64,000 nucleotides of DNA from Cyclobacterium qasimii M12-11B. Lineage in GTDB: Bacteria; Bacteroidota; Bacteroidia; Cytophagales; Cyclobacteriaceae. Location of the stretch: positions 95,821-159,820 of the forward strand of contig NZ_ATNM01000136.1 in assembly GCF_000427295.1 (NCBI RefSeq), read 5' to 3'. Position numbers and translations under genes: made by a program. This document shows positions 8,999-19,489 of the stretch, one piece after another (the first letter of the stretch is position 1; every line of letters begins with the position of its first letter). The notes below the pieces were generated by a model that saw nothing but the letters and a program-made list of their open reading frames with translations, searched no databases and had not been told where the DNA came from.

Positions 8999-11325
8999 CT
9001 AATTCTGATTTTTAAGAAACTGCTTTGGGGTCAAACCTGTTTCTTTTTTAAAATAGGTGTTGAAAACAGTTTTAGAATTAAACCCACTGTCATAGGCCAA
9101 GCCTATTAGAGACAGGTGTGAATTTTTAGGATCGTTCGCAATCTCCTTAAAAGCTTCCACTCTATAATGGTTAACAAACTCATTAAAATTTTTACCGATG
9201 CTCTCATTGAGTAACCAGGAGAGTTGGTTCGGATGCATTTCTAAATGATTTGCTAAGGATCGAAGCGATAAATCACTGTCCAGGTAGGGTTTTTCCGCAT
9301 CGAACAGCGCTAATAACCGGTTTTTGTAAGTTCCTGTGGCTTCTTCATCTAACAAAGCCTTTTTGGCACCCTTAGACTGAACGTCATTGCTTTTTGGATA
9401 AATGACGTCATGATATTTGGAATATCTTAAATCCTTTTTTAAATCATTAACCAGAGGATCAGTATAGCGAAGGAGCAACAGGGAAGCCTTTTTTTGGAGG
9501 GCCTTCTCAACCCATTGAAATGCCTTATCGACTTCTCCTAACACAGCGTACATCAAAAATAAATAGGAATCAGATGTAAATCCATTGGGTGCTTGGGATT
9601 GTTCCTCTAATAGATGTTGATAGCGGATAGTATTGGCTTTGTCTCTTTTCATCGCATAAGCCAAAGTAATGGCTCCAGTTTTTTCTCCTTCAATAATGAC
9701 GTCTTCAGGCACATCATTAAAGTAAGCAATTACCTCCTCGTATTTCCCTAATTTCAATAGGCACAATGTTTTAATACTGTGCGCAGGGATATTTTTATTA
9801 TTACTAGATAAGCAGCGATTGAGCATTACCAGGGCTTCTGGATAATCCTCAATCATATAATGGAAATAAGCCCGGAAAAAATGAGTTTCTTCTGAAAGTG
9901 GATTGATGCTAAGTGCAATATCAAGGTGATCTTTTGCTTTTTCCTTCTTGCCCGCAATGATGTATAAAAAGGAAATGAATTGTTGGGCATCGGCATTGTT
10001 TGGATTAATCTCAATTGCCCTTCTCATTTGGGTGAGGGATTTATCGTAATCACTTTCTATAAAAAAAGCTTTATTTGACAATTGATAATATACACCCGAG
10101 GATTGATTGTTTAATGCGATCGCTTGATCCGTAAATTGAATTGATTCTCTCCACGCTTCTTCAAAGGGCATAAACCCAGTTGTACCTAAAAAACTGTAAC
10201 AATCTGCTTTTCCGACCAGTGCTTCTGAATAGTTGGCGTCAATTTTTAGCGCCTTATCATAATAGAAAATGGCAGATTCAACATCTTTCGGATTCCATTT
10301 GTTCTTGTAAAATTTTGCCTTTAGGCAGTATTCATAGGCACTGATACTGTCTGTCGGTTTGCTTACGAGATGTTCACTTATTTCAAAGTGCCCAAAATGC
10401 TCTCTTAACTTATCTGCTATCAAAAGACTAATTTCGTCTTGAACCTCAAAAATATTTTCCAGCGTCCTGTCCCATGTTTCCGACCAAAAATGAAAATCCT
10501 CTTCTGTTTGGATCAACTGAGCAGTAATCCTCATTGTATCTCCTGCCAAACGAACACTCCCTTCAAGAATGGCGGAGACATCCAACTCTTTCGCTATTTG
10601 TTTGATGGGAACCTTTTGATCCTTGAAAAAAAGGAGGAAGTTCTGGAAGTAACTTTCAAGTTCTTAATTTTTGCTAAGGCATTGATGATCTCTTCTGTAA
10701 TGCCATCACTAAAATATTCATTTTCAGCGCTCGTACTCATATTGGTAAAGGGAAGCACAGCAATGGTCTTATAGGCAACTTTTTGCTTGCCTTTTAATTC
10801 CTGGACTTGAGGTACCTTAATTCCTTCATTGCAAACAGCAAAAACCTCGACGGGTTTTGCGATGTTCTTTAGCTCAAAATGACCAAGTGACTTTGTAGCA
10901 ATAGTGGGGTGGTTTTTTAGCTCATCATTTAATTTCTCCGACAATAGAATGCCCCCCGCCACGCTCATGCTTTCTATCCGTGAAGCAAAATTCACTCCGT
11001 CCCCATAGACTTCCGTTTCACTGTATACAATATCGCCCATGTGCAAACCTATGCGCACAGGTACTGGATCGCCCTCTTGCAATAATTTTTGAATTTCTAT
11101 GGCACAATTTGCCGCTTCAATGGCACTTTTAAAAACACTAAGGGTACCATCTCCATAGTATTGTATGATTTCACCGTTGTGGATTTTATGAAGGCTTTCG
11201 AACACCTCACGGTGCCGGGTTCGGACCCTCATTGCCACATCCTCATCTTTTTGCATCAGCGCCGTATAACCAACAATATCCGTAAACATGACCGCTGCTA
11301 ATTGGCGTATTATATTACCTTTCAT
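8999..11325 (-). CDS. Class III adenylate/guanylate cyclase fused to TPRs and an AraC DNA-binding domain (one frameshift)
   Basis: Reconstructed from two frames, 10594-11325 and 8999-10585, joined by restoring one base in the A7 run at 10626-10632; the span plus one base is exactly 776 codons. The N-terminus is a class III cyclase domain: FTDIVGYT with metal-binding Asp16, YYGDG with Asp59, and GDGVNFASRIE with the transition-state Asn112 and Arg116. Next comes a TolB-N/FlgO-like segment (TIAVLPFTNMS), then about six TPR units, then a C-terminal AraC-type helix-turn-helix (LAYDSGFNSKTVFNTYFKK). The architecture suggests a soluble protein that makes cyclic nucleotide and binds DNA. The break is probably a sequencing error, because similar breaks recur across the window. 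Confidence 0.8.
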
Positions 11326-11524
11326 TGATTATTTCTTCTGAAGATTTAAAAATCCAATGGCTCAGGAAAGAAGCTATTAAACGCTTTCTACTATTATAAC
11401 CTTTAAAAATAGCAATAAAAAGCAAATTGTCAGTGTTTTTCGATCAATAGGGCATTCATTCCAGGCGTTTTCAGCCGTTAAACTTCTTGATTTAGGTAGT
11501 TCGCTTACATTCCTTGTTTGTTAG

Positions 11525-12199
11525 TCAATTTCCTTTCATCAGTTGTCTAATGGCTACCAAATGGCCAAACAATACGGTTGGGACAATAACTGTTGGCAAC
11601 AAATTGAATGGGAAATACAAAATGGCAATATTAGGCTGGTCAAATGCCAGTTGCTGAAAGGGAGAAGGAAAAGCTAATACTGCGGTTATTACAACGTTGG
11701 TTAAAAGTAAAAGGCAAATGATGTTCCACCACAGCAATGGCTTCTTGTTTTCATTTCCATTCCGAAAAGCTATATAGGCCACAATAGGAGCCGTTAAGCC
11801 TGAAAACAAATCGAAGTTTGTTCCTTCAAATGTCATGTAAACGGACACGACACCATGGTAATAAAGTAGGGCAAGTAAGACCTCAACAGGTATGCGTATA
11901 CTGTGAAAATAAGTTAGTTTTTCGAGGTTGATCTGATCAATAAATGCTCTTCCCTTGTTTGTTGAAAAAATGAATCCCATAAGTAGCATAGTCGGGAAAA
12001 CACCGAAAAGCAGAATCCTTGGCGGTAGGGCTTCGGTGTATTGATAAACTCCGATTAGCCCAAGAAAAATTTGCAAAAATGTCCAGCCGATAGCAATGAG
12101 TAAAAAGGTTTTGGATTGGGTCGCATAGTAAAACCAAGCTATTGTTGCTATTACTGTCAGCCCGAGCAGCAGGCTTATGTATAAAGGTAGGTCTTCCAT
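11525..12199 (-). CDS. Hypothetical multi-pass membrane protein
   Basis: A 224-residue protein with six or seven hydrophobic helices (about residues 5-25, 30-50, 60-80, 105-125, 130-147, 157-180 and 193-217) and short charged loops such as NGNENKKP. I recognise no catalytic motif or family. It lies alone between the cyclase fusion gene and an SGNH lipoprotein gene, with 199 and 206 bases on either side. Confidence 0.7.
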   Translation of the reverse strand: MEDLPLYISLLLGLTVIATIAWFYYATQSKTFLLIAIGWTFLQIFLGLIGVYQYTEALPPRILLFGVFPTMLLMGFIFSTNKGRAFIDQINLEKLTYFHSIRIPVEVLLALLYYHGVVSVYMTFEGTNFDLFSGLTAPIVAYIAFRNGNENKKPLLWWNIICLLLLTNVVITAVLAFPSPFQQLAFDQPNIAILYFPFNLLPTVIVPTVLFGHLVAIRQLMKGN

Positions 12200-12405
12200 T
12201 ACTATTTCATTATGGCCTAAATACCGCAGAGTAATGGCAATTCAATAATATCCAATTTTATAAGTAAAAGCAATCGGACTACCCTTAAATTCTATACGTG
12301 CAATATTGCTCCTACTTACTATATAATCAGCACTAATTATAAACTTTAACGACTACTGACTTCTTACTTTGGTCGCCTATACGGTTGATTGCAATAAAGC
12401 AAATG

Positions 12406-13170
12406 TTAATTAGTCATTAGTTCCCCAATTTTATCATTAAGGGCTTCAAACATTAGCAGGTGACCTTCAGCATTTGGATGAAGAAAGTCTGGCATCAACT
12501 CTTTTCTTACCTTTCCTTCATCATTATAATAAGTAGCACTAATGTCCACATAATGGACAAGAGGATTCTCTGAAGGGAATTTAGCAATAATATTGTTAGT
12601 GGCTTTATTTAAGTTGTCTCTATGGTTTGGTTTATAACCATAGGGAAGAATTCCCATTAAAAGGATTTCCGTTTCCGGAAGTTTCTCATTGAGGATTGAA
12701 CAGATTTTATTTATCCCTTCTGACAACTCTTCTGCAGTACTCACATTAAGATAATGATTGCCATCAGTATTATTAGTCCCAATCAAGACAAGTGCTACTT
12801 TGGGATTGATGTTTTCAAGAGAACCATTTTCAAGTCTCCAAATCACATTCTCCGTTCTGTCTCCAGAAAATCCCATATTAATTGTATTGTAGGCATCAAG
12901 GTGCTTTTCCCAAACTCCTTTCCGATCCTCATTATCCAATGTATGGAAAATTGAATTACCAACAAGTATCAATTCAGCATCAGTGTTTAGCTGATCTAGT
13001 ATGGTTTGGTGACGTTTGTCCCACCATTCTCCTTCTTGTTTTACGGCAAGTAAAGCTGGATTTTCTTTTACTTCAGAGACCTGTTCCTTTTCAGAATCAC
13101 GGTGTTCTTCCTTAGCTCCGCATCCGAATAAAATAATGACAGGTAAAAGGTAAAATAATAATTTGTTCAT
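12406..13170 (-). CDS. SGNH/GDSL-family hydrolase lipoprotein (copy 1)
   Basis: A 254-residue protein with a lipoprotein signal (ILFGC, Cys17). SGNH blocks are clear: block I LVGNSIFHTL with the nucleophilic Ser, block II around NMGFSGDRTENV, block III LIGTNNTDGN with the Asn, and block V DFLHPNAEGH with the Asp-x-x-His pair. It resembles the PAF-acetylhydrolase-like subgroup, whose members in this phylum often deacetylate carbohydrates. It is clearly paralogous to the gene at 20247-21059: both share a GDRT/WDRT-N-V-WRL-NG motif and IGTNNT. The substrate is unknown. Confidence 0.88.
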   Translation of the reverse strand: MNKLLFYLLPVIILFGCGAKEEHRDSEKEQVSEVKENPALLAVKQEGEWWDKRHQTILDQLNTDAELILVGNSIFHTLDNEDRKGVWEKHLDAYNTINMGFSGDRTENVIWRLENGSLENINPKVALVLIGTNNTDGNHYLNVSTAEELSEGINKICSILNEKLPETEILLMGILPYGYKPNHRDNLNKATNNIIAKFPSENPLVHYVDISATYYNDEGKVRKELMPDFLHPNAEGHLLMFEALNDKIGELMTN

Positions 13171-13406
13171 GTTTTTTAGTGGTTAAAAAGGTGCGTTTAT
13201 TTTAAACTTTCACTTTTTGGGTGATTTTAAGTAGACAAAAACCTGAAGGCACTATTATACTTTAAAAAGCAGTGATAATAAACCCATTACAGTTATTCCT
13301 ATACAGTTAGACACAGGACAGGAACATAAATCTTTACCCAATAAGCTTTTCGGATGGCCCTATTTATTTCTTACTCACAGGAATCTACCTAGCTGCGTAT
13401 AAGACC

Positions 13407-14903
13407 TTAATTCTTACCGTCTTTTACTATTACATCATGTGCTCCACCTTCTATGATACTGGTAGATGACACCAAGGTCAATTTAGCATCTGATTGCAAT
13501 TCTTTAATTGAAGACAAACCACAACTACACATCGTTGATTTAGTTTTTCCAATTGTTTGGTCGAGATTGTCTTTGAGTTTACCTGCATAAGGGACATAAC
13601 TGTCTACGCCTTCTTCAAATTTCAGATTGTCCTTTCCGCCCATATCATACCGTTGCCAATTCCTTGCTCTATTAGAACCTTCACCCCAGTACTCTTTGAC
13701 ATAATTTCCACCCACAAGTAATTTTCTAGTCGGACTTTCATCGAACCTGGCAAAATACCTACCCATCATTAAAAAATCAGCTCCCATCGCAAGTGCCAAT
13801 GTGATGTGATAATCCTGAACAATTCCTCCGTCTGAACAAATTGGAATGTATTCACCTGTTTCTAAAAAGTATTCATCTCTTGCTTGGGCAACGTCTATAA
13901 GCGCCGTCGCTTGTCCTCTACCAATACCTTTTTGTTCCCTGGTAATACAAATAGAACCTCCACCAACACCAACTTTTACAAAATCGGCACCAGCTTTAGC
14001 CAAATAAAGGAAACCATCTTTGTCGACGACATTTCCAGCTCCTATCAACACATTGTTGTCGTACTTTTTCTTTACAAAAGCAATGGTTTCTTTCTGCCAT
14101 TCCGAAAAACCATCTGAAGAATCGATGCACAATACATCAACACCAGCTTCTACCAAAGCAGGCACCCTTTCCTCATAGTCTCTTGTGTTAATCCCTGCAC
14201 CTACAACTAATCTTTTCTTATCATCTGAAAGCTCATTTGGGTGGTCTTTATGACTGTCATAATCTTTGCGAAACACAAAATACTTTAATTTGCCATTCTT
14301 ATCGATAATTGGCAAATTGTTTAATTTATGTTCCCAAATGGTATCATTGGCATCATTTAAAGTAATTCCATCTTTAGCAGTGATCAAACTTGACAAGGGG
14401 GTCATGAAATCTTTCACCTTCTTACCTAAATTGTCCTTACTAACCCGGTAATCACGACTCGTTATTAGTCCTAAAAGTTTACCACATGAGGATCCATCAT
14501 CTGTTACGCCAACGGTTGAGAAACTCGTCTTCTTTTTTAAAGCCAATACATCTTTTAAGGTATGTTCTGGTGTTAAATTGGCCCTGCTTTCTACAAATCC
14601 AGCTTTGTATTTCTTTACTATCATTACCATTTTAACTTGTTCCTCAATTGACTGAGAACCAAAAATAAATGACAAGCCTCCTTCTTTTGCCAAAGCAATT
14701 GCGAGTCCATTATCAGAGACGGATTGCATAATGGCAGAGACAAATGGAATATTTAGAGAAATTTTAGGGAGCTCCCCTTTTTTATATTTAACTAAAGGTG
14801 TTTTTAGATTTACGGTATCTGGTGTGTTGGATTTTTTTGTCAATCCTGGTAATATCAAGTACTCGCTAAAAGTTCTTGAAATTTCATTTATTATATTTGC
14901 CAT
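13407..14903 (-). CDS. guaB: Inosine-5'-monophosphate dehydrogenase, Tritrichomonas-like type
   Basis: A 498-residue enzyme that oxidises IMP to XMP with NAD in guanine nucleotide synthesis. A (beta/alpha)8 barrel is interrupted by a CBS pair (about residues 110-220). The catalytic loop reads [11 protein letters not shown] with Cys319. Asp261, Lys310, Arg382, the flap residues Arg418-Tyr419 (NWQRYD) and Glu431 occupy the same numbers that I recall for the well-studied Tritrichomonas foetus enzyme, and the C-terminal [10 protein letters not shown] also matches it. Most bacterial GuaB proteins read GPGSICTTR instead. This is a divergent IMPDH clade and the genome may hold a second, canonical guaB (inference). 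Confidence 0.93.
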   Translation of the reverse strand: MANIINEISRTFSEYLILPGLTKKSNTPDTVNLKTPLVKYKKGELPKISLNIPFVSAIMQSVSDNGLAIALAKEGGLSFIFGSQSIEEQVKMVMIVKKYKAGFVESRANLTPEHTLKDVLALKKKTSFSTVGVTDDGSSCGKLLGLITSRDYRVSKDNLGKKVKDFMTPLSSLITAKDGITLNDANDTIWEHKLNNLPIIDKNGKLKYFVFRKDYDSHKDHPNELSDDKKRLVVGAGINTRDYEERVPALVEAGVDVLCIDSSDGFSEWQKETIAFVKKKYDNNVLIGAGNVVDKDGFLYLAKAGADFVKVGVGGGSICITREQKGIGRGQATALIDVAQARDEYFLETGEYIPICSDGGIVQDYHITLALAMGADFLMMGRYFARFDESPTRKLLVGGNYVKEYWGEGSNRARNWQRYDMGGKDNLKFEEGVDSYVPYAGKLKDNLDQTIGKTKSTMCSCGLSSIKELQSDAKLTLVSSTSIIEGGAHDVIVKDGKN

Positions 14904-14924
14904 ATTTTTTCAAATAAAATTTTG

Positions 14925-14932
14925 CAAAATTA
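14925..14932 (-). promoter_or_regulatory. Possible -7 element for the IMP dehydrogenase gene
   Basis: Minus-strand TAATTTTG matches TAnnTTTG and lies 22 bases before the ATG. No good -33 TTTG was seen at the right distance, so this is weak. Confidence 0.35.
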
Positions 14933-15268
14933 GAGAATAATTCTGTTAGAAGGGATAAAATTATAATTTATTCTTCATTCGAAGCCAGTACTTGCCTTGC
15001 ACCCATCATTAATGAAATGAAAAGGCAGTCGACTGTGTTGCGGACTATCCTGACAAATCACAAGCAATTGAGACAGGTTAAAACTCCTGAATCCAAAGTT
15101 TTCTTGGCCATTATTTTTATACAATATTACCAAATATGTAGCTATAATCATGCAAATCATTGCAAATTAACCCTTATTTCATGCTCTTTCTGATTCCGGA
15201 CAATGCTTAATTTAAGATGTCCATGCCATAAATTTTCCTGATATTTTATGAGCAGTTCTGAAATGTTT
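14933..15268. other. Intergenic region, no supported gene
   Basis: About 335 bases lie between the IMP dehydrogenase start and the end of the beta-helix gene. A 61-codon minus-strand frame (14975-15160) has no recognised motif and an untypical composition (Ser/His/Pro-rich middle), so I do not call it a gene. No terminator with a clean T-run is visible. Confidence 0.4.
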
Positions 15269-17518
15269 TTATTTTTCGCCTTCAACCCCAACAACTACAT
15301 CGCCATCCGTTATTCCTGACATGGCTAATTTACTTTTATCTTTTACGTTTAATACAATCACTCCATCCATGCTGTGTAAACCTGATGCGGATTGTTCTGC
15401 AAGCGTTTCAACATTTTTAAGCGTGCCCCCAAGCCAATTTTTCATGTTTTTGCTCTCTTTTTGAGAATAAGAGGCATTTAATTCCGGGATATTAGGTTGC
15501 TTTGCAATGGCTTTTAATTCAGCTTTTTGAACGCCAAAATTGTCCATTGGGAAATTTTTAAATCCCAATTGCAGAGCAGGTGAATTTTCTGCAACGGTAA
15601 AATCTCCTGTCTCAGGAGAAATAAACAGTGGGTTTCCAAAAAGACTGTTCGCATCTGTATTGTTTTCCTGGGCTAAAGCCAATGAAGCAGCATCAGGGAA
15701 TAGGTTATAATCTACTTCCTTACCCCAACCCGTAAGCCGTATTGGGAAATGTTTGGTCATGGTAATATTCTTTCTAAAAACATCTTTACTATTGGCAAAC
15801 CAAACATGGGGATGAAAGCCATTGTTTACCATAATATTATTTTCAACTACCCTGTCAAAACCTTCCCGAAGTTTGATCCCTCCGTTCAAGCATAAATTGT
15901 TATAAATATGGTAATTGGAAGATCCGTCATCAAGGTCAATATCCCAACCATGGTCACATCGAAAACGGTTGTTTCGGATAATGGTTGTGTGAATGGCATC
16001 CCAATAAGGCATTTCAGGATTTGCCTGAACCAGGCTGTCTATAACTTTCCTATTAGGATGCCAAAAGCGATCCCTACCCCAGGAGTTGAAAGCTCCATGG
16101 TCTCCAGTTTCCAAAACGGTATTAAATACATCGTTATTTTCAATAAGATGTCCTCCCCAAGTACCTTCACTTACATTGATTCCTGCCCGTGGGACATCAT
16201 AAATACTATTGTTTTTGACATGAATGTTCATGGCCATAGAGATCTGAACGCCTGCCACTTGTTTTTCAATGCGACCTATTTTATAAATCAGGTTGTTCTC
16301 TACTTTACCACCTGCCGGATACAATTCATTGGCTGGGCCCTGGATAGTATCCATTTCTGCTATAGGTACAAATTCGCTGTATTGGTAAGATGGTGAACGC
16401 ACAGCTGTTGAATCTCCTACAAAACTAATGGCTGTAGCACCAACATCATGAATATGGTTGCCAATGATCTCTGTATTCCTGTTGTATCCATTGACGAAAA
16501 TTACATTCCCTCCTAAATTGGTGAATTCACAATCTTTAATAGAGATGGACTCTGTTCCACTAAGTAAAATTGATCCTCCTCTGTATATTGTCCAATCGCT
16601 ACGGAGCAACTTATTATAATCCTCCATAAATGTCCGCATGGCATGCTCAAAACGTATTCCTTCAATTTTGACATTTTTAACAGGATTTTCCGGATTTCCA
16701 TTCACCTCTATAAGGTGCTTTAAGGTAGACACTTCAGTAGTTGAATTGATTAAATCAGCCTCCGCATTTGGCCACAGATAAAGCTTATTTTCCTGTTTAT
16801 CAAAATACCATTCTCCTTCGCTGTCCAACTCTTCAAAAATATTTTCAACCATTCTTAGTTCAGGGTGCATGGGTGAAGGTCGATTATTTTGATGACCACC
16901 AGTTAAGGTAAGTGCTCCTGTGGAATCAACCCCAGTTATCATATAATGAAAACCTCCCCATCGACCACGGTGCATGGCGTGTACAAAACCTCCTTTTGGG
17001 TTCTTCCATTTTGCTACACGCTCTTTAGCAATGGCATCCTCGGCATGCCCCTGCCAGGCCCCACCATTTTCATCGAAATTTGGATACCTGGCCAGAATCT
17101 GCTTTTCTCCATTGATAAACAGCTGGTTAAAAACCACCTCTTCTTCAACTTCAGTAACCCAAATGTTCTCGTCAAATGCTTTCCAATTCGTATTAAGAAT
17201 CATTGAACCTTTGACACTTACCTTGTCTGTACCTTCTCCAATAATAGCGATATCGCTTAGTTCTGAGGTTATTACCAAAGGAGTTGACAAATGATATTCC
17301 CCTTCCTTCAAATGGATGGTAATCGTTTCATTGCTACTTTTTCTGATCTTAGCTGCCTCTTTCAGCGCTTTTTCAATGGTTTGAAACGGCATTTCTATAG
17401 TGCCTTCATTCTCATTATCACCACTGGAACTCACATAAACAGCTAGTTCTTTTGTGCCACAACTTATGAGAACAAATGTTGCTAACACTACTAATAGTAT
17501 TGATCTTTTCTTGTCCAT
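15269..17518 (-). CDS. Right-handed parallel beta-helix lipoprotein with C-terminal PDZ-like tail (GH141-like)
   Basis: A 749-residue protein with a lipoprotein signal (LISC, Cys20). It opens with YVSSSGDNENEGT and PFQTIEKAL, the start seen in GH141/GH120-like beta-helix carbohydrate enzymes, followed by HLKEGEYHL. The middle (about 270-640) contains repeated NNxI/ENNxI turns typical of a pectate-lyase-like beta-helix. The last 60 residues (GVIVLNVKDKSKLAMSGITD, then GDVVVGVEG) look like half of a PDZ domain, the peptide-binding part. Probable role: periplasmic or surface-attached cleavage of plant or algal polysaccharide. The exact family is uncertain because catalytic residues are not diagnostic. 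Confidence 0.8.
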   Translation of the reverse strand: MDKKRSILLVVLATFVLISCGTKELAVYVSSSGDNENEGTIEMPFQTIEKALKEAAKIRKSSNETITIHLKEGEYHLSTPLVITSELSDIAIIGEGTDKVSVKGSMILNTNWKAFDENIWVTEVEEEVVFNQLFINGEKQILARYPNFDENGGAWQGHAEDAIAKERVAKWKNPKGGFVHAMHRGRWGGFHYMITGVDSTGALTLTGGHQNNRPSPMHPELRMVENIFEELDSEGEWYFDKQENKLYLWPNAEADLINSTTEVSTLKHLIEVNGNPENPVKNVKIEGIRFEHAMRTFMEDYNKLLRSDWTIYRGGSILLSGTESISIKDCEFTNLGGNVIFVNGYNRNTEIIGNHIHDVGATAISFVGDSTAVRSPSYQYSEFVPIAEMDTIQGPANELYPAGGKVENNLIYKIGRIEKQVAGVQISMAMNIHVKNNSIYDVPRAGINVSEGTWGGHLIENNDVFNTVLETGDHGAFNSWGRDRFWHPNRKVIDSLVQANPEMPYWDAIHTTIIRNNRFRCDHGWDIDLDDGSSNYHIYNNLCLNGGIKLREGFDRVVENNIMVNNGFHPHVWFANSKDVFRKNITMTKHFPIRLTGWGKEVDYNLFPDAASLALAQENNTDANSLFGNPLFISPETGDFTVAENSPALQLGFKNFPMDNFGVQKAELKAIAKQPNIPELNASYSQKESKNMKNWLGGTLKNVETLAEQSASGLHSMDGVIVLNVKDKSKLAMSGITDGDVVVGVEGEK

Positions 17519-17665
17519 TTAATACCGGATCTTTTTAGGTCTTTGACAATGCATAGGTATCGCAGGTTTCTCAAGGCCTTAAAGGCAACTCTCCTTGAGG
17601 ATTTTGAACTTATATCTTGAGTTATGTACTTTTAGAATGCTTAAAAATTGTGCTGTCGGACTAAA

Positions 17666-18244
17666 TTAGTTTTCCTTTTTCGACCCACTTACTATCCTTG
17701 AAATAATGCCTTTCTGGTCAGTAAATTCTGCTATTAATACTCCTGCCAAGTGGATACCAATAAAGGCTATCAGGTAGTAAATACTTAGAACGTGAATTTC
17801 TTCCATTGGCTTTTTAAATTCTTTTGGTCCTAATTCTATAATAAGTCCGGTAACAAGCGAAACAATGACACAAAAATAAAATATAATATATATCCATTTC
17901 TGAAATTTCATTTTTGTAGACAGGCTTTTACCAAAAGGATTTTGGAACTTCATTTGTCCAAATACAGGAAGAAGGAAACGAATGCTAAATAAACCTACCA
18001 AAACATACCCTAAATAAATATGCCAATTCCACATTGGTTGTCTTATCTTTTTTGCTAAATCAATGAGTTGTTCCTGCGATAAAACCACGTCGGTGCCACT
18101 CAGGTAATCCTGTATGATCGCTGCTACATTAAATTTATTCATCCAGGTTAACCGCAAAAAAATTGTAATTAATAATAGAAGAAATGAAACAGCTATCGTC
18201 CAATGTATTATTCGATATACCTTAGAATATTTTGTGGTTTCCAT
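17666..18244 (-). CDS. Cytochrome b561-like membrane protein
   Basis: A 192-residue protein with four membrane helices (about residues 13-30, 75-95, 113-133 and 147-172). Candidate heme-b ligands are His in YRIIHWTIA (helix 1), WNWHIYLGY (helix 2), and the IHVLSIYYL and GIHLAGV histidines (helix 4). This is the Ni/Fe-hydrogenase b-subunit/cytochrome b561 fold, which passes electrons between the quinone pool and periplasmic partners. The gap between helix 1 and helix 2 includes a polar, probably periplasmic loop. No partner dehydrogenase gene is adjacent, so the electron donor is unknown. Confidence 0.82.
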   Translation of the reverse strand: METTKYSKVYRIIHWTIAVSFLLLLITIFLRLTWMNKFNVAAIIQDYLSGTDVVLSQEQLIDLAKKIRQPMWNWHIYLGYVLVGLFSIRFLLPVFGQMKFQNPFGKSLSTKMKFQKWIYIIFYFCVIVSLVTGLIIELGPKEFKKPMEEIHVLSIYYLIAFIGIHLAGVLIAEFTDQKGIISRIVSGSKKEN

Positions 18245-18469
18245 AATGTTAATTTTTATAAAATGATTTTTCTTAAATGAAGCAATCGAGTTGAGACTGA
18301 TGCCATGCCCCTATTAATATTTTTTAAAGTAGCACGAATTAGCAGACCATAGCGACCCTTCACCCAACAGGATGACCAAAGTTTCGCAACACACTAACCT
18401 CAAGTGTAGCATGCATTTTTGCATTTTTTGTTGGTCAAAGCATTTTTAATTCCTTAACAGGATTTAAAA

Positions 18470-19378
18470 TCACCATTTAACAATGCCACTTTTATTCATC
18501 CAACCAAAGAGTGGCTGCATCCATTCCTCAGCAGGTGAACTTAATACAAAACCATGATTTCCTTTTGGGTAAAGGTGCATTTCTGCAGGAACATTATTTC
18601 GAATTAATCCTTGGTAAAAACGGATACTGTTCTCAACTGTGACCACATTGTCATCTCCTGCATGGGTTAACCAGGTCGGTGGAGTGTTTTGGTCAATTTG
18701 CAATTCATTTGAAAACAACAAAATCTGTTCTTCGGAAGGATCCTTTCCAAGCAAATTTTGACGGGATCCTAAATGAGCTAATTCGTCTTTCATACTGATT
18801 ACCGGATAAATCAGCATCATAAAATCGGGTTTTAAACTTATCTTTTCATCATTTGGAATATAGGATTTATTAAAATGCGTTCCGGCTGTTGCCGCTAAAT
18901 GTCCACCTGCTGAAAAACCTATAATCCCAATTTTCTGAGCATCCAAGCCCCACTCTGAAGCATGTTGTCGAACTGTTTTAATTGCCTGCTGGGCATCTTG
19001 TAATGGTCCTATTGATTTATCAATCATGATTGAATCGCTAGGCAATCGGTATTTCAGGATGAATGCTGCGATCCCTTTGCGCACAAATGCTTCAGCAATT
19101 TGAGTCCCTTCACGCAGATAACTCTCCCCTGAATAACCTCCACCTGGGCAAATAATTACTCCGGCTCCAGTGGCCATTTCTTTATCAGGATGATAGATTG
19201 TCAATGTTGGTTTTGAAACATTTTTAAGCCATGAAACTTGCCCATTTTTCTCAATGACTTCTTCTATCATCGAATTAGGCTTGCTGTTAGGAATGGCATT
19301 AGGGTAGAGGTCAACTACTTGTTGTGCTTCTAAATGAATAGAAACAATCAGAAATAGTATTAAAGCAATGGGTTTCAT
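18470..19378 (-). CDS. Secreted alpha/beta hydrolase (acetyl-esterase-like)
   Basis: A 302-residue protein with a signal peptide of about 18 residues (LFLIVSIHLEAQ). The domain shows the oxyanion HGGG-equivalent IICPGGGYSGES, the nucleophile elbow GFSAGGHLA, an acid within HAGDDNVV and the histidine in GNHGFVL. It resembles BD-FAE/Aes-type carbohydrate esterases that remove acetyl or feruloyl groups from hemicellulose, often encoded near glycosidases. It could equally be a general lipase-like esterase. It is single on its strand, with more than 100 bases on both sides. Confidence 0.87.
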   Translation of the reverse strand: MKPIALILFLIVSIHLEAQQVVDLYPNAIPNSKPNSMIEEVIEKNGQVSWLKNVSKPTLTIYHPDKEMATGAGVIICPGGGYSGESYLREGTQIAEAFVRKGIAAFILKYRLPSDSIMIDKSIGPLQDAQQAIKTVRQHASEWGLDAQKIGIIGFSAGGHLAATAGTHFNKSYIPNDEKISLKPDFMMLIYPVISMKDELAHLGSRQNLLGKDPSEEQILLFSNELQIDQNTPPTWLTHAGDDNVVTVENSIRFYQGLIRNNVPAEMHLYPKGNHGFVLSSPAEEWMQPLFGWMNKSGIVKW

Positions 19379-19489
19379 GGATTTGGAATTAATTCTTGAA
19401 TTTTTATATCGATTAGGAAAAAGGTTTTTAAAGCTTCATTGTTATTAAAGTAAATATTCAAATTTCTAAAAGAAATAAGTCATGTTCTT

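Noticed and set aside
10626..10632. Programmed -1 frameshifting at the poly-T in the cyclase gene
   Set aside because: The same kind of break occurs in eight other genes, several at non-slippery sequences, so error is the simpler explanation.
14975..15160. 61-codon minus-strand frame after the beta-helix gene
   Set aside because: No recognised motif and untypical composition; not supported as a gene.
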